Shown one piece after another: positions 1-7,056 of a stretch of DNA of 37,386 bases. This stretch comes from Actinomycetes bacterium (lineage in GTDB: Bacteria; Actinomycetota; JAICYB01): assembly GCA_025934435.1 (NCBI GenBank), contig JAICYB010000033.1:1-37386 (forward strand). Direction: 5' to 3'. The translations under genes and the position numbers were made by a program. Every line of letters begins with the position of its first letter. The first letter of the stretch is position 1. The notes beneath the pieces were generated by a model. The model worked only from the letters and a program-made list of their open reading frames with translations. It made no database searches and was not told the origin of the DNA.

Positions 1-2
1 CC

Positions 3-766
<764 letters not shown>

Positions 767-818
767 GTTCGGAGCGTCCGAGTCGTTTACCCCGCGAGCG
801 AGACGGAAAGGAAGAGCG

Positions 819-1349
819 ATGAAGGCGAGGAATCTGGACGATTCGCACGGCATGCAGGTGCAGGACTGGCGTGACGTCGAGGCGGTGCTCGAACGAGGTT
901 TCTCGCAGGCACCGGATGCCGGCGGCCCGAACCGGCACACGTCGTGGCTCACGACGATCCAACCGGACGGATCGCCGCACGTCACCGCCGTCGGCGCGAT
1001 GTGGATGGACGGAGCGTTCTTCTTCCAGACCGGGGACGGCCCGCGGAAGGCGAAGAACCTCGCTCGCGACCCGCGCTGCGCGATGAGCCTTTCGGTCCAC
1101 GACTTCGATCTCGTCGTGGAAGGAACCGCGGAGAAGATCACCGACCCCGCTGTGGTCGCGCGCGCGGCCGCTGTGTGGGCGGCCGGTGGATGGCCGTGCG
1201 AGGTCGACGAGTCGGGCCTCGGTCTGACCGCGCCCTTCAATGCGCCCGCGACGGGTCCGGCGCCGTGGTTCGTCTACAAGATTACGCCCCGGTCGGCGAC
1301 ATCGGTGTCGAATGCCGCGCCCGGCGGGACCACGCGCTGGACGTTCTAG
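819..1349 (+). CDS. Pyridoxamine 5'-phosphate oxidase-like (split-barrel) protein
   Basis: A 176-residue protein of the PNPOx-like split-barrel superfamily, probably binding FMN or F420. Family features include HTSWLTTIQPDGSPHVTAVGAMW, where the first two barrel strands carry the TxxxDGxPHVTxV pattern. Then come a FFFQTGDGPRKAKNLARDPR cofactor-binding segment and the strand VHDFDLVVEGTAEKITD. In this superfamily these proteins reduce small electrophiles or act as F420-dependent reductases; the substrate cannot be read from sequence. The start at ATG 819 is supported by a GGAAAGGA Shine-Dalgarno-like stretch about eight bases upstream. The open frame extends further 5' but only in antisense-like, Arg/Ser-rich sequence. 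The 52-base gap after the previous gene shows no clear promoter. Confidence 0.85.
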   Translation: MKARNLDDSHGMQVQDWRDVEAVLERGFSQAPDAGGPNRHTSWLTTIQPDGSPHVTAVGAMWMDGAFFFQTGDGPRKAKNLARDPRCAMSLSVHDFDLVVEGTAEKITDPAVVARAAAVWAAGGWPCEVDESGLGLTAPFNAPATGPAPWFVYKITPRSATSVSNAAPGGTTRWTF

Positions 1350-1359
1350 CGCGCTCGTC

Positions 1360-1710
1360 TCACGACGCCTCGCCGCCGTCGCACACGCAGAACTCGTTGC
1401 CTTCAGGGTCGTTCATGACGACCCAATGCATGCCGTGCTCCGACATCTTGTCGAGCCGCGTCGCGCCGAGAGCTTCGAGCCGAGCCACTTCGGCTTCAAC
1501 GTCGGCGACCTCGAAGTCAAGGTGCATGCGGTTCTTCGCGGTCTTGCTTTCGCGCACACGCTGCAACAACAGTTTCGGCGCGCCGGGGTCGGTTCCGACG
1601 AGCATGGCGTAATTGTCCACCGATCCGACATGCGTGTACCCGAGTGCCGGTGCCCAGAAGGCAGCGAGTCGCTCGGGATCGTGGCAATCGAGGACGAGCC
1701 CGATCGTCAT
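1360..1710 (-). CDS. VOC (glyoxalase/bleomycin-resistance fold) protein
   Basis: A 116-residue single vicinal-oxygen-chelate domain. The start MTIGLVLDCHDPERLAAFWAPALGY is the usual first beta-alpha-beta unit, and the end has HGMHWVVMNDPEGNEFCVCD, the typical last strand pair with its conserved NDPEGNEFC turn. This subgroup is often annotated as glyoxalase-like and its function is generally unknown. The ATG at 1710 overlaps the stop of the upstream DUF5990 gene by 4 bp, so the two form an operon read leftward. The gene is convergent with the PNPOx-like gene, with only 10 bases between stop codons. The longer open frame upstream (to 1992) lies inside the DUF5990 gene and is not used. Confidence 0.88.
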   Translation of the reverse strand: MTIGLVLDCHDPERLAAFWAPALGYTHVGSVDNYAMLVGTDPGAPKLLLQRVRESKTAKNRMHLDFEVADVEAEVARLEALGATRLDKMSEHGMHWVVMNDPEGNEFCVCDGGEAS

Positions 1711-2132
1711 ACCAACCACTCGATCTGTGGCGGACGGAGCCGTGCACACGTCGGGTTGCCTTTCTCGTCCGTCAGGTTCACGCGCGCGACGAGGGGCTGA
1801 CCGCTGCTCTCCGCCCGAGCGATGAGCGCCGGATCGACATCCGTCAACGTGAGCTTGGCGCGACGGAACAGATGGAACCGGCCGTCGTCGTCGACGTCGA
1901 CCCAGTTGAGGTAGAGGAAGCGGTCGCCGCGAGGGCCGTGCACGAACTTCCCCCGGAAATCGTCGTCGACGACCTTCACATCCACCGACCACTTCGCGTC
2001 GTTCGCGTCGCCGCGGAAGAGGTCGTGTGGCTCCTGTTTGATCCCGAGTCCGACGTGGATGTTCGCGACGTGGTTCTCGCCGGCCCCGCAGGCGCGGCCC
2101 GGAGGATTGAACCCCTGGATCTCAACGCGCAT
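1707..2132 (-). CDS. DUF5990 family protein
   Basis: A 141-residue protein matching the layout I associate with DUF5990: an N-terminal strand followed by NPPGRACG, then NIHVGLGIKQEPHDLFRGDA, WSVDVKVV, DFRGKFVHGPRGDRFLYLNW and FHLFRRAKLTL. The family is small, cytosolic and of unknown function. The ATG at 2132 is favoured because a TAGCCT hexamer on the minus strand (2145 to 2140) lies exactly seven bases upstream, as expected for a leaderless transcript. The open frame continues further upstream but overlaps the divergent DinB-type gene. Its stop overlaps the start of the VOC gene, so the two are cotranscribed. Confidence 0.8.
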   Translation of the reverse strand: MRVEIQGFNPPGRACGAGENHVANIHVGLGIKQEPHDLFRGDANDAKWSVDVKVVDDDFRGKFVHGPRGDRFLYLNWVDVDDDGRFHLFRRAKLTLTDVDPALIARAESSGQPLVARVNLTDEKGNPTCARLRPPQIEWLV

Positions 2133-2139
2133 CGCGCTG

Positions 2140-2149
2140 AGGCTACACT
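2140..2149. promoter_or_regulatory. Symmetric bidirectional -10 element
   Basis: The ten bases read A-GGC-TA-CAC-T. On the plus strand TACACT (2144-2149) is a TANNNT -10 hexamer with seven bases to the GTG at 2157. On the minus strand TAGCCT (2145 to 2140) is a -10 hexamer with seven bases to the ATG at 2132. The two hexamers share the central TA pair, so one opening site could launch both leaderless divergent transcripts. This is sequence inference; no transcript data are available. Confidence 0.6.
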
Positions 2150-2156
2150 GCCACGC

Positions 2157-2918
2157 GTGGACGTTCCGCAGGCCGAAAGCGTGCGCGTCGATCTCGACCC
2201 GGCTGCCGTCATGGTGGCCTTCGCCGCTCATCGCCGCCGGTTCGCGACGGAAGTCGGCTCGCTCGATGCGGCCGGACTCGCGGCTCCGTCCCGCTGCGAG
2301 AAGTGGAGCAACGCGGACGTCCTCCGCCATCTCGTCGATGTCGACGGCTGGATGCGCGCGCTGTGGGCGCATCAGCCGCCGCCGTTCACATCGTTCGACC
2401 CGAACACGACGCCCCACGAATTCGTGGTCGCTGCGAGGTCGACGCCGGACGAAGCCGTTCGTGACGCGTACGTGGCTTCGTCCGAAGAGATGGCGGGCCA
2501 TGTCTCCAAGTGCGGCCCCGAGTGCTGGGGCGACGCGTCGATCTCGCCCCTCGGCGCCGTCCCGTGGTGGTTGAGCGCGCTCCACATCTTCTGGGACTCG
2601 TGGCTGCACGAGCGTGACGTGTTCCTCCCGCTCGGGATCGACGTGCCGGAGGAACCGAACGAGATCGAGCCCGTATTCGCCTACGCGCTTGCGCTCGCCG
2701 GCCGTATGTCCTCGGGCGACATCGATGCCGAGATCGCGGGCGTGCATGTCGAAACGAGCGACGTCGCTGCCGGTGGGATCCTGCCCGGCCGCGCGGTGAC
2801 GGTGACCCCCGTCGCACCCGACCACGACGTGTGTGCGTTGATCGATGCGCTGGCCGGACGGGGCGAAGCGGGCGTCCCCGACGGCTTGAATGGACTCGCG
2901 CGCCTGTTCCTGACGTGA
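2157..2918 (+). CDS. DinB/mycothiol-dependent maleylpyruvate isomerase-like protein
   Basis: A protein of about 253 residues with a DinB-like four-helix metal-binding domain of the TIGR03083 (maleylpyruvate isomerase N-terminal) type. The helix FAAHRRRFATEVGSLDAAGLAAPSRCEKWSNADVLRHLVDVDGW carries the usual CxxWxxxDxxxHL-like pattern with a metal-ligand His. A second ligand lies in WLHERDVFLPLG, followed by a small C-terminal domain. Actinobacterial members are thiol transferases or isomerases that use mycothiol, or are uncharacterised. Start GTG 2157 fits the leaderless spacing from TACACT; a GTG eight codons later is an alternative. The stop overlaps the next GTG (GTGA), linking it to a second DinB-type gene. 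Confidence 0.8.
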   Translation: MDVPQAESVRVDLDPAAVMVAFAAHRRRFATEVGSLDAAGLAAPSRCEKWSNADVLRHLVDVDGWMRALWAHQPPPFTSFDPNTTPHEFVVAARSTPDEAVRDAYVASSEEMAGHVSKCGPECWGDASISPLGAVPWWLSALHIFWDSWLHERDVFLPLGIDVPEEPNEIEPVFAYALALAGRMSSGDIDAEIAGVHVETSDVAAGGILPGRAVTVTPVAPDHDVCALIDALAGRGEAGVPDGLNGLARLFLT

Positions 2919-3457
2919 GCGACATCGCGCATGAGCCGCCGCTCGCGGGCGATGAAGTGTCGACGGTGATCGGGTCGCTCGAGCGCCAACGGCGGACGTT
3001 CTTCTGGAAATGCAGCGGTCTCGAGGCGGCGGGACTTCGCGCGACGACGGCGGCGTCGTCCATGACGCTCGGTGGATTGTTGAAGCACCTCGCTCTCGTC
3101 GAGCGCGAGTATTTCGCGTTCCGGCTGCACGGCCGGGGCTACGGCGAGCCGTGGGACAGCGGCGACTGGAGCGAGCCCGGATGGGACTGGCGATCGGCTG
3201 CCGGCGACTCACCGGAAGAGCTCACCGGCCTCTGGAGAGACGCGGTTGCGAACTCTCGTGAGCTGCTGGACGAAGCACTCGCCGACGGAGGCCTCGACTT
3301 CCGCGCGAAAGGGATCACCGACGTCGAGGCGAGTCTCCGGCGCATCCTCGCGGATCTCATCGAGGAGTACGCGCGGCACACCGGACACGCCGACATCATC
3401 CGGGAGTCGATCGACGGCCTCGTCGGTGAAGACGCTCCGGAAGGCTTCCACTACTGA
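2915..3457 (+). CDS. DinB family protein (DUF664 type)
   Basis: A 180-residue DinB-superfamily protein. It has the family's spaced helices: GDEVSTVIGSLERQRRTFFWKCSGLEAAGLR, then LLKHLALVEREYF with the first metal-ligand His. The last helix, RILADLIEEYARHTGHADIIRESIDG, has an HxxH pair completing the site. Actinobacterial DUF664 members are presumed mycothiol- or bacillithiol-type S-transferases; substrate unknown. GTG at 2915 overlaps the previous stop as GTGA. It forms a three-gene string with a DinB-type gene upstream and a small barrel protein downstream. Two adjacent DinB folds suggest duplication, or related thiol chemistry on different substrates. Confidence 0.85.
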   Translation: MSDIAHEPPLAGDEVSTVIGSLERQRRTFFWKCSGLEAAGLRATTAASSMTLGGLLKHLALVEREYFAFRLHGRGYGEPWDSGDWSEPGWDWRSAAGDSPEELTGLWRDAVANSRELLDEALADGGLDFRAKGITDVEASLRRILADLIEEYARHTGHADIIRESIDGLVGEDAPEGFHY

Positions 3458-3903
3458 CCGATCACCTGGAACTGCTCCAGCGATTCGTCGGTGAGTGGAC
3501 GCAGGAAGCGATCTTCCCGGAGAGCACGCCGATCCCCGCCGGCATCGATGCGCGTGTCGTCTTCGAGTGGACGCTCGATGGCGTGTTCTTACTGCAGCGC
3601 TCTCACGTCGACCACCCCGATGTTCCGGACGCGCTCTGTGTCATCGCGGCGAATGACGACGGAACCTACACGCAGCACTACTTCGACTCGCGTGGGGTCG
3701 TCCGCATCTACGACATGACGTTCGACGGAGTGACGTGGACGCTCACCCGTGATCGTCCCGACTTCTCGCCGCTCGAGTTCTCGCAGCGGTACCTCGGCAC
3801 GTTCGATCCCGAAGGCAGGACGATCCGCGGTGCATGGGAGACCTCTCGCGACGGGACGACGTGGGAGAAGGACTTCGACCTGAACTACAAGCGGCTCGGC
3901 TAG
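3454..3903 (+). CDS. Small lipocalin/DUF1579-like hypothetical protein, probable CTG start
   Basis: About 149 residues with alternating short strands: GVFLLQRSHVDH, GTYTQHYFDSRGVVRIYDMTFDGVTWTL, then RTIRGAWETSRDGTTWEKDFDLNYKR. This recalls DUF1579/lipocalin-like proteins that measure or bind small ligands. No function can be given. The N-terminus TDHLELLQRFVGEWTQEAIFP is family-like, yet no ATG, GTG or TTG lies between the upstream in-frame stop at 3427 and about 3577. A CTG at 3454 overlaps the previous TGA as CTGA, mirroring the GTGA overlaps of neighbouring genes, so I use it as the start. The stop TAG shares bases with the TAG of the convergent kinase gene (CTAG at 3900-3903). Confidence 0.7.
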   Translation: MTDHLELLQRFVGEWTQEAIFPESTPIPAGIDARVVFEWTLDGVFLLQRSHVDHPDVPDALCVIAANDDGTYTQHYFDSRGVVRIYDMTFDGVTWTLTRDRPDFSPLEFSQRYLGTFDPEGRTIRGAWETSRDGTTWEKDFDLNYKRLG

Positions 3904-5429
3904 AAGCCGCGCGCCATCATGCCGATCGCTTCGGGGTACTTCGTCGCGAAGTACGTGAAGATCGGTTCGATCTCCGCGAGGAGATTCGCGTTCGGGGCGA
4001 GAGCGGCGGCGAAGCTGTTCAGATAAAGCAGGTTCTTGAAGAAGAGCACGAGCTCTTTCGGAAGGACGAATCCCGACCGTCCCAGCAACCGCAGGATCAT
4101 GCCCATGTCCTCGGCGAGGTCGTCGATGCCTTTCGTGACCTGACCGGCGCGGATCTCGATGTCCGCTAGCTTGTCGGCGTGCACCTGTATCTCGGCGACG
4201 AGACGCTCGAAGTCGGCCCCCATGGGAACGGCGCCGAACTCACGCATCGCCTCGAGCTGCAGTCGGACGTTGCTCTGCGCGAAGCCGATCATGAAGCGGA
4301 CGAGCGCCGCTCGTTGCTCGGTGGTGAGTCGTCCGATGATGCCGAAGTCGACGAGCGAGAACGAACCGTCCTGCGCGATGAACACGTTGCCCGCGTGGAG
4401 GTCTCCGTGGAACTTCCCGAAGATCAACGTGTGTTCGAGGACGCTCGTGATCGCTAGCCGCAGCAGGCGATCACCGTCGACGTCGTAGTGAAGCTTCGCG
4501 TCGGTGTAGCGGACGCCGGGTACGCGTTCCATCACGAGCACGTTCGAGGCGACGAGCTCGGGGATCGGCCGCGGGAAATTCGCGTAGTCGTGTTCGGCGC
4601 TCTCCGAGGCGAGCGCGAGCTCGCAGATGTTCACGGCTTCGAGACGGAGATCGAGCTCTTCGAGCACGATCTGCGCGAACAGTTCGACGAACCCACCGAG
4701 ATTCGCCATGCGCGCATCAGGGACGAGGCGCTCCGCGGCGCCGGCCATGAGCGCCATGACGCTGATGTCGGCGAGGAACTTCCGGCGGAGTCCCGGACGC
4801 CGCACCTTTACGACGACATCCGATCCGTCCGGCAGTGTCGCGGCGTGGACCTGCGCGATGGACGCCGCGGCGATCGGCACCGTATCGAACGTCGTGAACA
4901 ATTCCGTGACCGGCTTCCCGAAAGTGCGCTCGATGATCTCTTCGGCGACGCCCGGACGAAGCGCCGGCACTTCGTCACGGCACCACGCGAACGCTTCGAC
5001 CCACTCGTCGGGAAGGAGTCCTCGGGCGGAGGCGATGAATTGTCCGAGCTTCACGTAGGCCGGGCCCCCGGCTTCGACGAGCCGCTGCGCGTGATCGACG
5101 GCGACGCTCATGTCGATCCCGCGGCGGACGCCTTTTTCTTTTCGCGCATCGGACGCGGCACGGAAGATCTCGGCGAGTCCATCGATGCCGACGGCCGACA
5201 CGACGCGTCCGCCGGTGCGCGCGACCGCACCGAGCGTCGACCACCGCAGATTCGGTTGTGCGAGACGCAGCGCTTCACGTCCGAGCTTCGCGCGGTGCGG
5301 CGGCGCGATGTCGAGCCAGTGCTCGGCGTACTCGCGAAGGTTGGGGCGTGCGCCGAGCCACTTCGACCACGGCGCCATCTCCTTCGCGTCCGGGAGCGGG
5401 GGCGCGGGCAGCGGTGCGGGCGACGTCAC
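3900..5429 (-). CDS. ABC1/UbiB-family atypical protein kinase-like ATPase
   Basis: A 509-residue member of the ABC1/ADCK/UbiB family, which has ATPase or small-molecule kinase activity linked to isoprenoid and lipid metabolism. Visible family motifs: KLGQ within AYVKLGQFIASARGLLPDEW (about 127-130), AAASIAQVH (the A-rich nucleotide loop), VVVKVRRPG (the ATP-binding Lys), HGDLHAGNV and VDFGIIG (catalytic and metal-binding loops). The GTG at 5429 overlaps the upstream TetR stop as GTGA; an ATG 17 codons inside is an alternative. It is the second gene after the TetR regulator. In actinobacteria, which mostly use menaquinone, the role of this family is not settled. A link to the lipid-like ligand of R2lox across the divergent promoter is possible but unproven. 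Confidence 0.93.
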   Translation of the reverse strand: MTSPAPLPAPPLPDAKEMAPWSKWLGARPNLREYAEHWLDIAPPHRAKLGREALRLAQPNLRWSTLGAVARTGGRVVSAVGIDGLAEIFRAASDARKEKGVRRGIDMSVAVDHAQRLVEAGGPAYVKLGQFIASARGLLPDEWVEAFAWCRDEVPALRPGVAEEIIERTFGKPVTELFTTFDTVPIAAASIAQVHAATLPDGSDVVVKVRRPGLRRKFLADISVMALMAGAAERLVPDARMANLGGFVELFAQIVLEELDLRLEAVNICELALASESAEHDYANFPRPIPELVASNVLVMERVPGVRYTDAKLHYDVDGDRLLRLAITSVLEHTLIFGKFHGDLHAGNVFIAQDGSFSLVDFGIIGRLTTEQRAALVRFMIGFAQSNVRLQLEAMREFGAVPMGADFERLVAEIQVHADKLADIEIRAGQVTKGIDDLAEDMGMILRLLGRSGFVLPKELVLFFKNLLYLNSFAAALAPNANLLAEIEPIFTYFATKYPEAIGMMARGF

Positions 5430-6067
5430 GAAGAAGCCCCGAGGTTCGCTTGGGACGCGCCCGTCCAGACGAGACGCGAGAGATAGTCGACGAGATCCGT
5501 CCGGCTCATGGTCTGCCGTTCGAGCCACCACTCGGCCCCGGCGAAAACGGCGGCGAGGATCGAGAACGACCAGACCTCGGCCGGCCCGGAATCGACGCCG
5601 GCGCTGCGGAGCCCGGCCCCGAGGATCTGTGAGAGCTGGGAGCCGAACGCGGCGACGAGGTCTTGGTCGACGAAGCTCGACGAGCCTCCGGCGACGCCCC
5701 GGACGAGGAACCGGTACAGCTCCGGCTCCCGTTCGACCCAGGCGATGAAGGTGCCGATGGCTTCGTGGACCATGTCCGTCGCCGGCAGGTCCTTGGCGAA
5801 CGCGCCGAGCACGTCCGGAACGAGATCGGACGCGAAGCGCTGCGAGAGCGCCGTGGCGAGACCCGCTTTGTCCCCGAACACCGCGTAGAGCACCGGTTTC
5901 GTGACGTCGGCTTCGCCGGCGATCTCGTCCATCGAGGCGGACGAACCCAGGCGGCGGATCGCTCGCGCGGCGGCGTCGAGGAGCTCGGCGCGCCGAGCCG
6001 CTTCGTCCGGTCGGGGGCCGGGCGGCCGTCCGACCTTCCGGTGGCGATGACGACTTGCGCTCCGCAT
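5426..6067 (-). CDS. TetR/AcrR-family transcriptional regulator (Rv0232-like context)
   Basis: A 213-residue TetR regulator. Residues 24-70 form the helix-turn-helix: AELLDAAARAIRRLG, then MDEIAGEADVTKPVLYAVFGDKAGL. A ligand-binding helical domain follows. A basic leader (RHRHRKVGRPPGPRP) precedes the HTH and may add minor-groove contacts. The ATG at 6067 lies eight bases from a minus-strand TACTCT -10 hexamer, so the transcript is probably leaderless. The gene diverges from R2lox over an inverted repeat that overlaps its own promoter, which implies autorepression and control of R2lox. The pairing matches Mycobacterium tuberculosis Rv0232 (TetR) beside Rv0233 (R2lox). The ABC1 kinase gene follows in the same operon. 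Confidence 0.92.
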   Translation of the reverse strand: MRSASRHRHRKVGRPPGPRPDEAARRAELLDAAARAIRRLGSSASMDEIAGEADVTKPVLYAVFGDKAGLATALSQRFASDLVPDVLGAFAKDLPATDMVHEAIGTFIAWVEREPELYRFLVRGVAGGSSSFVDQDLVAAFGSQLSQILGAGLRSAGVDSGPAEVWSFSILAAVFAGAEWWLERQTMSRTDLVDYLSRLVWTGASQANLGASS

Positions 6068-6075
6068 ATATACTG

Positions 6076-6085
6076 AGAGTAACTT
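6076..6085. promoter_or_regulatory. Second symmetric bidirectional -10 element (TetR / R2lox)
   Basis: The ten bases read A-GAG-TA-ACT-T. The minus-strand hexamer TACTCT (6081 to 6076) faces the TetR start eight bases away. The plus-strand hexamer TAACTT (6080-6085) would start the R2lox transcript around 6092, leaving the Shine-Dalgarno at 6104-6110 inside the leader. The two hexamers share the central TA, the same design as at 2140-2149. It overlaps the operator at 6079-6101. Confidence 0.5.
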
Positions 6086-6101
6086 ACTTCTGGTAAATAA
6101 C
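6079..6101. promoter_or_regulatory. Inverted-repeat operator for the TetR regulator
   Basis: Left arm GTAACTTAC (6079-6087), five-base spacer, right arm GTAAATAAC (6093-6101). The right arm's reverse complement GTTATTTAC matches the left arm at seven of nine positions. Its position between divergent tetR and R2lox, overlapping both proposed -10 hexamers, is typical of a TetR-family operator. The segment is AT-rich compared with its surroundings. Confidence 0.65.
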
Positions 6102-6117
6102 GCAAGGAGACCACGAG

Positions 6118-7056
6118 ATGACCACCACGAACACGCGGCACATGACCACGCAGGGCGGGTTCAACACGCAGATCCTCCCGTGGCGGCTGTACCAGAAGGC
6201 GAAGAAGCTGACCTGGGATCCGGCGACGATCGACTACTCGCGCGAGAAGGCGGACTGGGATTCGCGCGAGGACGGCATGAAGCGCCTCGTCGCGCGCCTC
6301 GCGACGACGTTCATGATCGGCGAGGAGGCCGTGACGCTCGACATCGTCCCGCTGCTCCGCGCGATCTCCGATGAAGGACGGATCGAGGAGTCGCTCTTCC
6401 TCACGACGTTCCTCGGCGACGAAGCGAAGCACGCGGAGTTCTTCCGCACGTGGTTCGACATCATCGAAGACGGCTCTTCGGAGAAGATGGACCTCGAGGC
6501 GCTCCTCACCGATTCGCAGCGTCGCGTCTTCGACGACGAGCTTCCGCACGCGATGGGACGTCTCGACAACGACCGATCGCCCGAAGCGTTCCTCGACGCC
6601 TCGCTCACGTACAACCACTTCGTCGAAGGCGTCCTCGCGATGACCGGGTACTACACGTGGGACAAGATGTTCTCGATGCAGGACGTCTTCCCCGGGATGC
6701 GCGCCGGGCTCGAGATGGTGCAGCGCGACGAGCGGCGTCACCTCGCCTATGGGACCTATCTCTGCCGGCGCATCGTCGCCGAGCACCCGGAGACGTGGCC
6801 GTTCGTGGAGAAGCGCATGGCCGAGCTGCGTGAGCTCGGTCTCAAGTTCGTCGACGACATCGGTGCGGCGATCTTCGACGAGTTCAGGGCCAATGCCGGA
6901 CCGGGGGTCGACGCCGCGCAGTTCGAGGCGCTCGCGCAGGGGATCATGGCCGAGTTCACGAACTACGGACAGGATCTCCTGACGCGACGTACCGAAGCGA
7001 TCGCCGTCGCGCGGACGACGTCGGACATCGAAGGCGGCCTCGAAGAAGACGAGTAG
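6118..7056 (+). CDS. R2-like ligand-binding oxidase (R2lox; Rv0233-type)
   Basis: A 312-residue ferritin-fold oxidase with a Mn/Fe cofactor, often misannotated as ribonucleotide reductase beta subunit. Ligands are visible in order: E69 in GEEAV, E102 and H105 in DEAKHAEF, E170 in TYNHFVEG, and E205 and H208 in DERRHLAYG. These correspond to the six metal ligands of M. tuberculosis R2lox. The crosslinking pair is also present as V72 and Y165 (V71-Y162 in the M. tuberculosis enzyme), so the Tyr-Val ether crosslink should form. No NrdA partner lies nearby. R2lox binds a long-chain lipid in its pocket; its physiological substrate is unknown. ATG 6118 has an AAGGAGA Shine-Dalgarno seven bases upstream. 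The stop abuts the stop of the convergent gene. Confidence 0.94.
   Translation: MTTTNTRHMTTQGGFNTQILPWRLYQKAKKLTWDPATIDYSREKADWDSREDGMKRLVARLATTFMIGEEAVTLDIVPLLRAISDEGRIEESLFLTTFLGDEAKHAEFFRTWFDIIEDGSSEKMDLEALLTDSQRRVFDDELPHAMGRLDNDRSPEAFLDASLTYNHFVEGVLAMTGYYTWDKMFSMQDVFPGMRAGLEMVQRDERRHLAYGTYLCRRIVAEHPETWPFVEKRMAELRELGLKFVDDIGAAIFDEFRANAGPGVDAAQFEALAQGIMAEFTNYGQDLLTRRTEAIAVARTTSDIEGGLEEDE

Noticed and set aside
4488..5486. 332-codon plus-strand open frame
   Set aside because: Antisense to the ABC1 kinase gene. Its translation is Arg/Glu/Asp-rich with no family pattern, a shadow caused by high GC.
6118..7056. Ribonucleotide reductase beta subunit
   Set aside because: The ferritin-fold ligands fit, but the Val/Tyr crosslink pair, the TetR neighbour and the absence of nrdA fit R2lox instead.
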